DNA from: Lophius americanus
Taxonomy: Eukaryota; Chordata; Actinopteri; Lophiiformes; Lophiidae
Direction of reading: 5' to 3'
Length of the DNA stretch: 64,000 nt
Assembly (NCBI GenBank): GCA_037951165.1
Contig: JBBDHG010000054.1
Coordinates: forward strand, 3,734,001-3,798,000
The position numbers were made by a program, and so were the translations under genes. Below are positions 12,225-21,949 of the stretch, one piece after another (the first letter of the stretch is position 1; each line of letters begins with the position of its first letter). The notes below the pieces were generated by a model. The model was not told where the DNA came from, ran no database searches, and worked only from the letters and a program-made list of their open reading frames with translations.

Positions 12225-15200
12225 CTACAGTAGGAAACAGTGACGGTCACAGTGAATTGTAACTCCGGCACATTTAAACACGTCAACTCTCGCCGTAATA
12301 CTTAAACAGACTAGACCTACTGTTATTTCATTGAATAGTAGTGTGAGCTGGGATAAAGCAAGAGAAGACAGGAAAATGTCTTATAAACGCCCCCTCTACT
12401 GGAAAAACTCAAGTTGTGCTGAGGTAGCTAGACCATAACCATATTATATAACGCCTCAATTATAATTCTGAGTTGAGTCATTTAGAGTTGGACTTAATCT
12501 TTTCACCGGGATCATTTTTCTGTTGTGAGCTTCAACTCACAGACCGATGACCTGACATTCTCCTCAGACTTGTCCTGGTGCTAGGGCAGCCCCCAAAACC
12601 TCACCCTGCCACCTTGTGGCTATCTCCTCACCACCCCTGCTTGGATGCCATTTTCAGTGTCTTTTGAGTAGTGGGGCCATGAACTCTGACCTCTACAAAG
12701 GTATAGAGGTGAGAGACGCCTGAAGTTCCTTGATGTTTTCTTTGGATGTTTGGATCTGCGAGAGCCTCCACTTTTCACTTGACAACATTTTTGAATTTTG
12801 CCCCCCTTTTTGAAGGTTCACTATGGTTCCAAGTCTTCTCCATATGTACAATAATGATGATGATGATGTGACTCACTGTGGATCTGTGGAGTCCCGGGAT
12901 CTTACAAAGAGCTTTGGAGTCTTTCCCAGACTGATGGATTTCACTCATCATCTCCCTCATCTCTTCTGGAATTTCTCTTGATTTTGGCAAAGTGTGCTAC
13001 TGGAGGGGCCTACTAGACATATTCATGTTTCCAACAATGGTTTTGATGGTTCAACTCAATTTGGTGTGAGATAAACATAAATATAAATATATATTATAAA
13101 TATATTATGGTGGAGGCATAGAATCAACAACCTCATCAGCATATATGCTTTGGGACCTTACACAAAAGGATCTTAGAAAATGATGAGTCACAGTCTCTCT
13201 ATATATGTGTGAAAGGCGGTTGAGAGTTAACTCTACCTTTTCATCAGTGCCTCCAAAGTCAGCTTTGTACCACTTAAATATCTGACTGAGTTGCACTTCT
13301 CCTTTCCCAGAATCCACCACACAACCGTCATCGTTCTCCAGGAAGGCCTCTGCTGCTGTGCGGAGCTGGTTGTCGATGTCCTGATGGAGCAGAATGGATT
13401 TCAGACCATTTAAGTGCTTTCTGTATCCCAGATAGACATGAATGTAGAAAACCTCCATCAGTCATTTCTAACTTGACAACTTTACGGAGAAATTAATGGG
13501 CTTGATGGTGAAATTTAAGCACGTTTAAACTTGGACAGTTTCCCTGGATGAACCTGGATTGTTTCCCTGGATGAACCTGGACTGTTTCCCTGCATGAACC
13601 TGGACTGTTTCCCTGCTTGAACCTGGACTGTTTCCCTGCATGAACCTGGACTGTTTCCCTGCATGAACCTGGACTGTTTCCCTGCAATAACCTGGACTGT
13701 TTCCCTGCAATGACCTGGACTGTTTCCCTGGATGAACCTGGACTGTTTCCCTGGATGAACCTGGACTGTTTCCCTGCATGAACCTGGACTGTTTCCCTGG
13801 ATGAACCTGGACTGTTTTCCTGGATGAACCTGGACTGTTTCCCTGCATGAACCTGGACTGTTTCCCTGGATGAACCTGGACTGTTTTCCTGGATGAACCT
13901 GGACTGTTTCCCTGGATGAACCTGGACTGTTTCCCTGCATGAACCTGGACTGTTTCCCTGGATGAACCTGGACTGTTTCCCTGCATGAACCTGGACTGTT
14001 TCCCTGCATGAACCTGGACTGTTTCCCTGCATGAACCTGGACTGTTTCCCTGCATGAACCTGGACTGTTTCCCTGGATGAACCTGGACTGTTTCCCTGCA
14101 TGAACCTGGACTGTTTCCCTGCATGAACCTGGACTGTTTCCCTGGATGAACCTGGACTGTTTTCCTGGATGAACCTGGACTTTTTCCCTGGATGAACCTG
14201 GACTGTTTCCCTGGATGAACCTGGACTGTCTGGGTAGATTCTCTTTCATCCAGTTCATGGTAATCCATGTAGGTTGAATCTAAAGCAATTGGACTTCTCT
14301 TTTGGCTTGAAGCGGTTTCACCTCTCATCCAACAGGCTTCTTCAGTTCAGAACCAGAACAGCAAGTCCGTTTTATAGCATTAATTTATTTTAAAATACAT
14401 AATGCTTGGTAAAATATAGAAAATTAGAAAGATAAATTATTATACTATAAATATTATCGTCATTTATTATGTATTATTCAACCGCATTATTGAAGACAAC
14501 AAAATATATGATTATTATACATTTGTAATCGTCATGTCATATTATATATATGATATGATGATTACTTTTCACAAACATCACTCTTGAGTGTTTATAGATT
14601 CTGTTCTTACCAAAGAACCAATGCAAAATAATTAAACATTGTTAAAAGAAGGGTTTAAGAAGAAATTCCTTCCTAAGAATGGTTGGTCAACGCGGCCCAT
14701 TATTTCTAGAGGGATTTCTTTCATAGTTTTCTGCTAATTCAGACAAACATAATCACGTTTTCCTTCAAAATCTACCAGTTAATTCACTAAAAAAAAATAA
14801 AAAAAATAACATAGTTATTTTTTCTGTGGTTGTGGGACCTTTTCAATTATATTTGAAAAGCCTACAGTATAAATGATTTAACAGTCGAACAAGAGCCTTG
14901 AACAGCATCAGTCGTTGCTTCATGAACACTGTGACAGCGGAGAACCTTTGTTTTCCTTATCAATCCATGTTTAATAGTTATATGTAATGCTTACATATTA
15001 GTTTATATATCAGAGAACTGCTCAATAAATGTAGGGACTTAATAGAAGTAGAAACCAAGAACATTATTCCACAGACACAATGGATCAAATAGCACAAGCA
15101 GGTGCTACAGATAAATATGATCTACTGTTATATGGTTACCTGTGGAGTGTAGGTTTTGATGGGTGGGCAGCCTTTTGCCCCACAGTTCAAGGCAAAGTGA

Positions 15201-18200
15201 ATGAGGGGTTCAGGATCAGGAAGCGCTATCTAGTGGACAAAATTGGAAATTACATTCAAGATCAGAAACAGAAATGTACGTAGTCATGTTCCTGATCAGC
15301 TGGGATCGGATTAGGTAGAATGTCTGCATACCTGCAGTCGTGGGTCCGTTTTGGAGAAGGGCTTCAGGAGTTGTGAAAGACCTTTTCTGTTCCCTCTAAG
15401 AACCCCATTCTCAATATCCTGTAAGGTGAACACCTCTCCCCCGATCAAGTAGCTTACATAGTTGAAGAACTAGAAAATAGGACAGGGGCAGTTACATTTA
15501 ATGCAATGTTTGTTCCTGCTGAGGTACATGTGAATTCAATTCAAATCAAGCCGTACTGAAATCCTGAGATAACAGCTTAGCTTCATTACTCTCGTCTGGA
15601 TTTAAAATAATGCAACACTAATTAATGTGCATCTGCAGAGAAAACAGCAACATGGGTTTTCTAAAAATGGTCAACAGCTTAACATTATAATAGCAGGAAA
15701 TGCTTCTGATTGGCTCACGGGTTCTGACAGGAAGCTCCATAGATACTGAGAGAGATATGGATATGAGGTTTGGGAACCTTAATCTTCCTTAAGTGCGGCC
15801 GCGGGATCCTGATTCTTACTCTGTATCGTTGCCACATGGTGGTTGGGGCCCCCAGGTGTAGATTCCCATGGATGACCAGTGCATTGTAAATGTTAATGAA
15901 AAAGGCTAGCTTCTCCTCCCGGCTCAGCGACAGCAGCTGCACCCTCTGCAGCTGAACGGCCAGATCGCAGTAACTCTTGAAGGCGGGATTCGCTGACATG
16001 CCTTTGTAGTCCACAGACTGCAATGGGGAGAGAAAAAATGTTTACAGTACATATACTCATTTCCTCCAAATGTACAGGTATTAACAGCCGAGTGACTGGT
16101 GTGTTGTGTGATTTGTTATTTGGTTTAGCAGTGCCATTGTGCAGCGAGGTCTGGTCACTGTTACAGCAGATATTGTTTTTATGTCAAAGAAGATGAAGTT
16201 AAAATGGATATTTTATGGATCTAAAAGTCACGTTTCTACGAGTTAATAAAGACGTCACCTTGCCGTCAGCGGAGAGATGCTCGGAAAACAGTTTCAGAAT
16301 CAAGTCCCGTAACAGCAGAGACAGCTCAGCAGCTGAGAGACGGAGAAAGAGAGAGTGATCGTTAATGTTAAATAGCATAACGGTGAAATTAACCTAACCA
16401 AAATCTGACTGTGTTAACATAATGATTTTAAAAACACTACAATAATTTGTTGTGATGTAAAATCAACATGGTTCATACTCATTAAATTTGTACAGCGTTT
16501 CAAGTGGCTGTGAAATAAACCCAAATAGAATTGCATAAAATCAGAGTAAACATGATGTGGTATAAATGAGAATATCATCAGCAAATACAAAGCATTTCAC
16601 ATAGATTAACAAAACACCATTTGCAAAAAAGCCTTGAGTATATTCCCCTCTGTGCCATAGAGCGAGAACTAACTTGTTAGTTACCTGCCAGAGGTGTGCA
16701 GCATGAGCGGAACAAAGACCATCATCACAGAAAACAATTATCAGAAGTGTTAATCTGTCGAAAGAGACACCAAACCCACAGAAAAGCCGAGCATTGTTCT
16801 GAAATAGGATTTAAGTAATATATCAGCATTTATTTTCAGTTTCTATCAGATTCAGTTCAGGCTCTCTGAGGTGCAGAAATAAATCTGATTTTCCTACAAA
16901 ATGTATCATATGACATAGTATCCTATCACATTACACTGAGCTAAAAAAAAAAATCAACTCAATGGTTCTTTCTGGACCTTTGATCTGTTATCAGCAAGCT
17001 TTCATTTACTGATACTGTTAAGTATGGTTAAAAGTTCTGGGCCAAGGTTTTCATAGGTCCTAGAGGTGTGTGTTGTGTATGTTTGTAACAACAGGTAACA
17101 TATTTTTTACTACAGGTAATATCTTCATCAAGAATAGACTTTGATGGTCATCATGCACCGTAACCTTAACAGACGTGAGATAGGGTGATTTCATTTTTTT
17201 TGTGAGAAGTAATTATGAGATATATCATCAATCCGTACTTCTTGCCACCACAAGCCTGATGGACCTTATAAATAATGCCAAAAACCACCCAAAAGCATTA
17301 GAAGCAGCAACAAAGAATAGACAGGAGTTAGCGATCACCATCTAGAATGAACCTGCAAAAGGAAATTTGTGCCCAAAGGCCTGGTCCAGCCGTGACCTAC
17401 CCTTGGTGGGACTGCAGGCTGCCGTCTGTCCTGCGTTGAGGGCTGAATGAGGGTCATCCTGCAACAGCCTGTACAGACTCTCCATGGTGTCTTTCCCTTC
17501 TCCAAAGCTGCCTCTCTGCTCCCCACAGCCATACACACAGACCATGAACTTCTTCTGCAGCAATGCTTTGCCAATGCTACAGGCCTCAGCCCTGGCTGCC
17601 ACACAAACGGCAACAGCGGAGGGATGGAACATCTGGTTTTGACCCAACTTTTTGTGAATCCAGGCTCATTTGAGATAGTTGAGTGTTTCACTGCAGCTCT
17701 GCGGCCCTACTTACCCATGACCTTCTCTCTCTGAAGCCAGTCAACCAGTCGATCACCTGAGAAGCTCTTTTTGTACAAAGTCAGCCCCTTCATGTGGCTG
17801 CCAGTCAGATTGGAATGTTTGAGGTCCTCTACCAGGTTGGCAAACTCATCTCTCTCACACATAAAATCTGTCAGGGCAGGAGTATGCCAAGCCACACATG
17901 TGCAGACACACAAAACAAATGTTCACACATGTATGTGCACCTCTGCAGTCCAACAAAACAAAGTAAGATCAGGTAATGGCTTGATGCTAACTTACATTTT
18001 ACTGAAATTAATTTTCCATCACATGGCCGGTCTGTCAGAAGTGTGTTTATAAATTCGTAGAAAGATGTTTGTACATACAGCTAGCTACACTGACTATGGT
18101 GTGTTGCAGCGAGTAAACGATCAAATTAGCGCACAAACATTTTCACAAACACATATGAATACAAAAGCATGAGTCTCATATTCTTAACATCCCTCTTCCT

Positions 18201-19765
18201 CCAACCTATATCAGATTGCAGAATGTGCGGCCTCTGACTACACCGCCAATATTGGCATCGCTTAACTCTGTCTGAACTCTCAACAGCACCTTCCTGTTTA
18301 ATAAGCTTTGCTGTGTTGCTCAACAACATGTTGAGTCAGAAACCCAAAGTCTACGCAACTCTTTAGCAGAAGTTCATCAAAGTTTATATAGCTGAACCAG
18401 TTTCCCAAAAAAAAGGGAAATAATGTTCTCTTTGGTTCATCCTTTTTTATATATGCTGTTATACATTGAATGTTTTACCTAAGACACTGAAATGATTTTA
18501 GTGAATACAAGCAAATTGTGATTGTGATGCTGAGGATTTTGTACAATTCTCATAAGACACCTGTCTGGATCATTCCACAGGTAAAAGGTTCATAGGATAT
18601 AGATGAAATGAAGGTGTGATCCTTGGAGTGCTAAAACTACCCAGCAGAGAGGACTCATATAATAAGAGGTTTCACATAATGACAAAAATATGAAGAAATG
18701 TAATTGCAGACACCTTTCTACTAAAATACAGCTGTTACAGGAGATGATGCTGCATGATGCTGGGAAAATCATTCTCAAAAGCATATTATTTTTTTCTTCC
18801 TCAATGGTTTTTAAAAGCATCTTCTTTCTGCCACTTCAACCTATAAAAAGGAAAAGCCATCTCTCGAGCCAGCGTTAGGTTTGTCAGCTCTAGGCTTCTG
18901 TACAAAGATTGCAGCAACTTGGCAGCCTCCATGGAAGAGGACCCGCCCCCACTGTAAATACAGGGACTCTTAACTCTTGTTAAAAAAGTACTGATGCCAG
19001 TTAATACCTGCAGTTATAGATCAAACTATATCACCAGAGTCATAACCTCACATTAAGGTGGGTTTCCCTCAACGTTTCGACAGTTTCTGAGCGGAACAAA
19101 CCAACTTTAAACCAAATTGTTTCAACATGACGCTATCAATCCAACCCAAAAGCAGAGAATATCGAACAATAATAATCAAGCTCATCATGAAATGGTGAAA
19201 GAATAACACCAGGTAACAGCATGAAGGACGGCAAGAGTCCGTTTTTTTTCTGCTTATCATTTCCAATCTGGGTCCTAAATCCGAAGTTACATTGTAATCT
19301 GAAATAATACAGACCATTACATCACTCACGTCCATCATTGTCTGTGGCTATGTCCTCTGATTGGTTCCCCTCTGGTAGAGGTGGGGCGTCTGCTGGAAGA
19401 GGCTCCTCTTTCAGGAGGTTGACCAACTTCTGAAGTTCCTCAGGAGACTGAAGAAGCAGAGATAATTAATTATACGCAATTAGTTTAATTTGACTTTGTT
19501 CAATGGTGGTTCCTCTCCTTCTCACCAGTTTCTGGAGGTCATCATTGCCGCCAACATGAACGCTGTTGAAGAAGATCTGAGGGACTGTGTGGCGTCCTGT
19601 CAGCTCCTTCAACTTGGCTCTTACATCTGGATGTCTCCCCAAATCCACTTCAAGTACTGGTACTCCCAAATGCCCGAGGGTGGCCTTAGCCTGCACACAG
19701 TGTGGGCAGCCCTGGATGGAGTACACAGTTACCCGACCTGGAGGGCTTCTCTCAGAATCCCCCAT
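12096..19765 (-). CDS. Glutaredoxin-DEP-DUF547 three-domain protein (10 exons, complete CDS)
   Basis: Exons on the minus strand: 19765-19526, 19447-19330, 17867-17715, 17595-17401, 16332-16259, 16017-15820, 15469-15332, 15229-15140, 13380-13237, 12224-12096. All junctions are GT-AG and in phase, giving 1479 nt including TGA, 492 residues. Residues 10-80 are a glutaredoxin: active site C20-P-H-C23, cis-proline TVP at 60-62, GG at 72-73. Residues about 120-215 are a DEP domain (FSGDRLVDWLQ, RAEACSIGKALLQKKF). About 260-415 is a DUF547 region (EEKLAFFINIYNALVIHG, then GGEVFTLQDIENGVLRGNR, then HFALNCGAKGCPPIK). A conserved tail ends in FLPYDWSTNSAR. The Grx module suggests thiol-disulfide exchange or glutathione binding, and DEP domains often mediate membrane or G-protein association; the function of the whole is unknown to me. 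Convergent with znf654 and divergent from the C3orf38 ortholog. ATG 19763-19765 follows an acceptor-like ctgctgcag, so a 5' UTR exon probably lies upstream. Confidence 0.9.
12775..12990 (-). mobile_element. Tc1/mariner transposase N-terminal fragment
   Basis: The reading begins MPKSREIPEEMREMMSEIHQ, followed by SGKDSKALCKIPGLHRSTV, the first helix-turn-helix of Tc1-like transposases (usual form SGKGYKAISK...LHRSTV). An expanded ATG/ATC trinucleotide run replaces the next residues and the frame stops shortly after; the catalytic DDE region is missing. It sits in intron 9 of the Grx-DEP-DUF547 gene, in the same orientation. Confidence 0.8.
13237..13380 (-). CDS. Grx-DEP-DUF547 exon 9
   Basis: Acceptor ctgctccatcag, donor gaaaag/gtagag; 48 codons, phase 0. 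It encodes DIDNQLRTAAEAFLENDDG, then EVQLSQIFKWYKADFGGTDE. The preceding intron (13381-15139) contains the 23-bp minisatellite. Confidence 0.92.
13531..14229. repeat. 23-bp minisatellite, about 30 copies
   Basis: Tandem unit tgaacctggactgtttccctgca (23 bp) over 699 bp. Copies differ mainly at one dinucleotide (CA or GA in ccctgCAtga/ccctgGAtga), with rarer ttttcct, ccctgctt and ccctgcaata variants. No unit contains a stop in any minus-strand frame, so three overlapping long open frames arise. Located in intron 8 of the Grx-DEP-DUF547 gene. Confidence 0.97.
14235..14350. repeat. Teleost interspersed repeat fragment beside the minisatellite
   Basis: agcggtttcacctctcatccaacaggcttcttcagttc is a common fish repeat motif. 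The adjacent minus-strand frame reads TYMDYHELDE, seen in the same repeat family. The minisatellite probably grew at the edge of this element. Confidence 0.55.
15140..15229 (-). CDS. Grx-DEP-DUF547 exon 8
   Basis: 30-codon exon; acceptor ttgtccactag, donor ccacag/gtaacc; phase 0. It encodes IALPDPEPLIHFALNCGAKG followed by CPPIKTYTPQ, a highly conserved DUF547 block with two Cys residues. Confidence 0.9.
15332..15469 (-). CDS. Grx-DEP-DUF547 exon 7
   Basis: Acceptor cctattttctag, donor ctgcag/gtatgc; 46 codons, phase 0. It encodes FFNYVSYLIGGEVFTLQDIE, then NGVLRGNRKGLSQLLKPF and a conserved KTDPRLQ end. Codons are open and match the DUF547 pattern. Confidence 0.9.
15820..16017 (-). CDS. Grx-DEP-DUF547 exon 6 (DUF547 start)
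   Basis: Acceptor ctctccccattgcag, donor acaga/gtaaga; 66 codons, phase 0. It encodes SVDYKGMSANPAFKSY and then SREEKLAFFINIYNALVIHG, the signature opening of DUF547 (PF04784). Confidence 0.92.
16259..16332 (-). CDS. Grx-DEP-DUF547 exon 5
   Basis: 74-nt exon; acceptor ccgtctctcag, donor gcaag/gtgacg; phase 1 in, phase 0 out. It encodes the helical AAELSLLLRDLILKLFSEHL plus SADGK, leading into DUF547. It is too short to stand out as an ORF and was found by reading the minus strand. Confidence 0.88.
17401..17595 (-). CDS. Grx-DEP-DUF547 exon 4 (DEP domain C-terminal half)
   Basis: The acceptor tttgtgtggcag before 17595 was chosen because it alone keeps phase 1 (g+cc = Ala). The more obvious cag at 17633-17635 would shift the frame. 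Donor ccaagg/gtaggt. The exon encodes ARAEACSIGKALLQKKF (last DEP helices) and then LYRLLQDDPHSALNAG. Confidence 0.83.
17715..17867 (-). CDS. Grx-DEP-DUF547 exon 3 (DEP domain N-terminal half)
   Basis: Acceptor tcctgccctgacag, donor catgg/gtaagt; 153 nt, phase 1 to phase 1, so it joins exon 2 without an intervening exon. It encodes CERDEFANLVEDLK, then the DEP core GLTLYKKSFSGDRLVDWLQR. Confidence 0.9.
18690..18975 (+). repeat. Non-autonomous teleost repeat, copy A (intron 2 of the Grx gene)
   Basis: Segments ttctgccacttcaacctataaaaagg, then ctctcgagccagcgttagg and gcctccatggaagaggacccgc parallel the element at 42470-42600 (tttctgccactgaaataaac, ctctagagccagcctt, aaacatggcagcatgg). Both copies are in the same orientation and badly decayed. 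Confidence 0.55.
19330..19447 (-). CDS. Grx-DEP-DUF547 exon 2 (linker)
   Basis: Acceptor ttctgcttcttcag, donor ggac/gtgagt; 118 nt entering phase 0 and leaving phase 1. It encodes SPEELQKLVNLLKEE and then a Pro/Glu/Asp-rich linker between the Grx and DEP domains. Confidence 0.85.
19526..19765 (-). CDS. Grx-DEP-DUF547 exon 1 (glutaredoxin domain)
   Basis: 80 codons from ATG at 19765 to donor ctg/gtgagaag. The exon holds essentially the whole glutaredoxin fold: a VTVYSIQGCPHC beta strand and active site, VPVLEVDLGRHPDV, and TVPQIFFNSVHVGGNDDL. The CPHC motif is a dithiol type rather than the monothiol CGFS; CPYC/CPFC is commoner in classical glutaredoxins. Confidence 0.93.
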
Positions 19766-21037
19766 CTGCAGCAGTGATGGGAAAATGAGAGCAAAGAATC
19801 CAGAGATAACTGGTTGAATTTTATGATGTTCCAGTTACATTCCATTTACTATTAGTACACAATGACACAAAAAAAATCCCTTAATCCTTCTCTTTCTTGG
19901 GTAGCAAGCAAGTGGGGATAAGGTAAAATGTTGCATACCAGATACAACTTATGTGTTTTCACATATTCTTACCATGTCGGTTTTTAACATACAGCTATGT
20001 GTGTGTGATTGCACATACTCTAGATTTTTTTTTTAATATACTGTACATATAAGATGGTGTACCTACACGTGATTATTGTTGTGAATACGTGAACGAAAAC
20101 ATCTCTTTTTCAACATTTAGAGGTGAAATTATATAATTATGTAAAAACTGTTCTCTAAAAATACAAGGTTACCAGACTTTTGTCAAGCTCTGTCACATAT
20201 TTATGCTTAAATATCTCAGTTATTTACTGACTAATAGAGGAATTGTTTCCTCATACACAATGGTGACAATGTCAGTGTAACTAAGATAGTGGTTCCAGTA
20301 AACTAATTGGTCATAAGGTTGGTAGTGCTGTTCTTTATGTTCACAGAGGAAGACCACAATGTTACAAATAATTCTGGACCTTACTTAGAGAAATCAAATG
20401 TCTGTAATATTAGTGATATTTGAACAGTAGTTTTTACTGACGTTCTCCTGGCCGGTCGAGGGATATTAAATAACAATCTCAAATCCATCATAAATTCTAG
20501 AGATGCTGTTTTGAGAAGATAATAAATTTGTTTGCCTGACTAAGGCAATGGTTAGCACAGGGTTAATGTTTCCACATGTGTAATAACTAAACCATTTCAC
20601 AATATCCTCCAGGATAATTTCCTTGTGTTGAAAAGAGGTCAGTCTGGTTTGTCTTTCAACATGAAATGGTGGCTTGTGTTAAACAAAGTTAGCCAATGGC
20701 AAACCTTTACCTTCTGATGAAGAAATTGGAGGACTTCGAAGCCCTGTCAAGTTGGTTGGTGTTTGTGCAAGAACGCCTTCCCAAATGAGAAGAACGGCAA
20801 ATGTAACAATGGCCTACTATGTACAAGTCAATTGCCTGTTTTTAATTGCCTAATAAATTATATTTATAAATTCCCTTTAAAATTCCCTTTAAAATTCCCT
20901 TAAAAACCGAGTAAATATAGTGATAAAGAATAATCATGACGTTCAAAGCTATCATGGTTTGATGCAATTAATTCAGGACAACTGAGGGTTTTTTTCTTTA
21001 TGGCAGTGCCTGCATATTAATAGATTTAGAATAATGT

Positions 21038-21120
21038 AAAATATGTATTAAGTATAATAGGAAATCAAACTATATTAAATAAAATATGAATTAAGTACAA
21101 TAGGAAATCAAACTATATTA
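21038..21120. repeat. 43-bp tandem duplication
   Basis: Two copies beginning aaaatatg(t/a)attaagta(t/c)aatagg and ending aatcaaactatatta, differing at a few sites. A simple local duplication. Confidence 0.85.
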
Positions 21121-21396
21121 TTATTCTCAGTGTATTTTTGTCAATACAATTGTTATTTATATTAATTCATTTATTAACCTTGCCCCCTAAAAACCTTTTT
21201 TATTCTGTTTTGTGCCGGAAGTATAGAATAATTCGCTGAAGTCTATAGGTCTAACGTTCCGTTAACTGTCTGCTAGCGAGCTAGCACAAAACTATTGACT
21301 ATCTTTCAGAAGCTAATGTGAATTTATCATCATCAATAAGTAATACTACTGATACGTTACCTTACATCGGTTGACTTGTTCCCTTGATTCGGTAGT

Positions 21397-21630
21397 TTAA
21401 TCTAAAAAATTTGTCCGTGTTGGAATTAATACCACTATTTCCGTTTCTTCTTCTTCCGCTTGTAATTCTTCTACGTGCACTTCTTCTGCAGCTGATTCTT
21501 CTTCTTCTTCCGCTTGTACTTCTTCTACGTGTATTTCTTCTGCAGCTGATTCTTCTTCTTCTTCTAAGGTATCTTCGGCTGTCAAACAACGAAATGTGTA
21601 ACCGCGACCTACTGGTGTGGATGAATACAT
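21397..21630 (-). other. Open frame with a duplicated Glu-rich repeat, nature unknown
   Basis: The frame starts at ATG 21630 and holds 77 codons. It contains two near-identical blocks of about 20 residues, EEEEESAAEE(I/V)HVEE(V/L)QAE, made of Glu codons with A-rich third positions, then EIVVLIPTRTNFLD and a stop. A second minus-strand frame (21362-21589) is also open, reading Arg-rich. A 57-bp DNA duplication explains the periodicity. I do not recognise the family; a transposase N-terminus (piggyBac-like acidic region) or simple repeat expansion are both possible. Immediately next to a GATA microsatellite. Confidence 0.3.
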
Positions 21631-21649
21631 ATCACAATGTATGGTAAGA

Positions 21650-21650
21650 T

Positions 21651-21717
<67 letters not shown>
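21650..21717. repeat. (GATA)n microsatellite
   Basis: About 17 uninterrupted TAGA/GATA units. Confidence 0.97.
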
Positions 21718-21949
21718 CCCACAGGAAATGTAGGTTAATGCAGCTGTGTGCTTTATATTTACGTTTTATTATATAAATATAAAATCATAAATAAATATAC
21801 ATATGCAGTGTATAGTTGGAATTTATTTGCTGCTCTTTTGGCCATGCAGGTCACTTTTGGAAAAAATATGGGATTTTACCTTCTAAAGTATATTTGTATC
21901 CTTCTCTCTGTAATATCAATTTTCTTATAAAAAAAAGTCCTTCATCCAT

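Noticed and set aside
13531..14229. CRISPR array
   Set aside because: Units are contiguous 23-bp tandem copies without unique spacers, inside an intron of a vertebrate gene.
13493..14328. Three overlapping minus-strand frames of 202-267 codons
   Set aside because: They are entirely the product of a 23-bp tandem repeat lacking stops; no splice or family support.
18855..18965. Extra exon of the Grx-DEP-DUF547 gene
   Set aside because: Exons at 19330-19447 and 17715-17867 already join in phase, and the segment matches a dispersed repeat also present at 42.5 kb.
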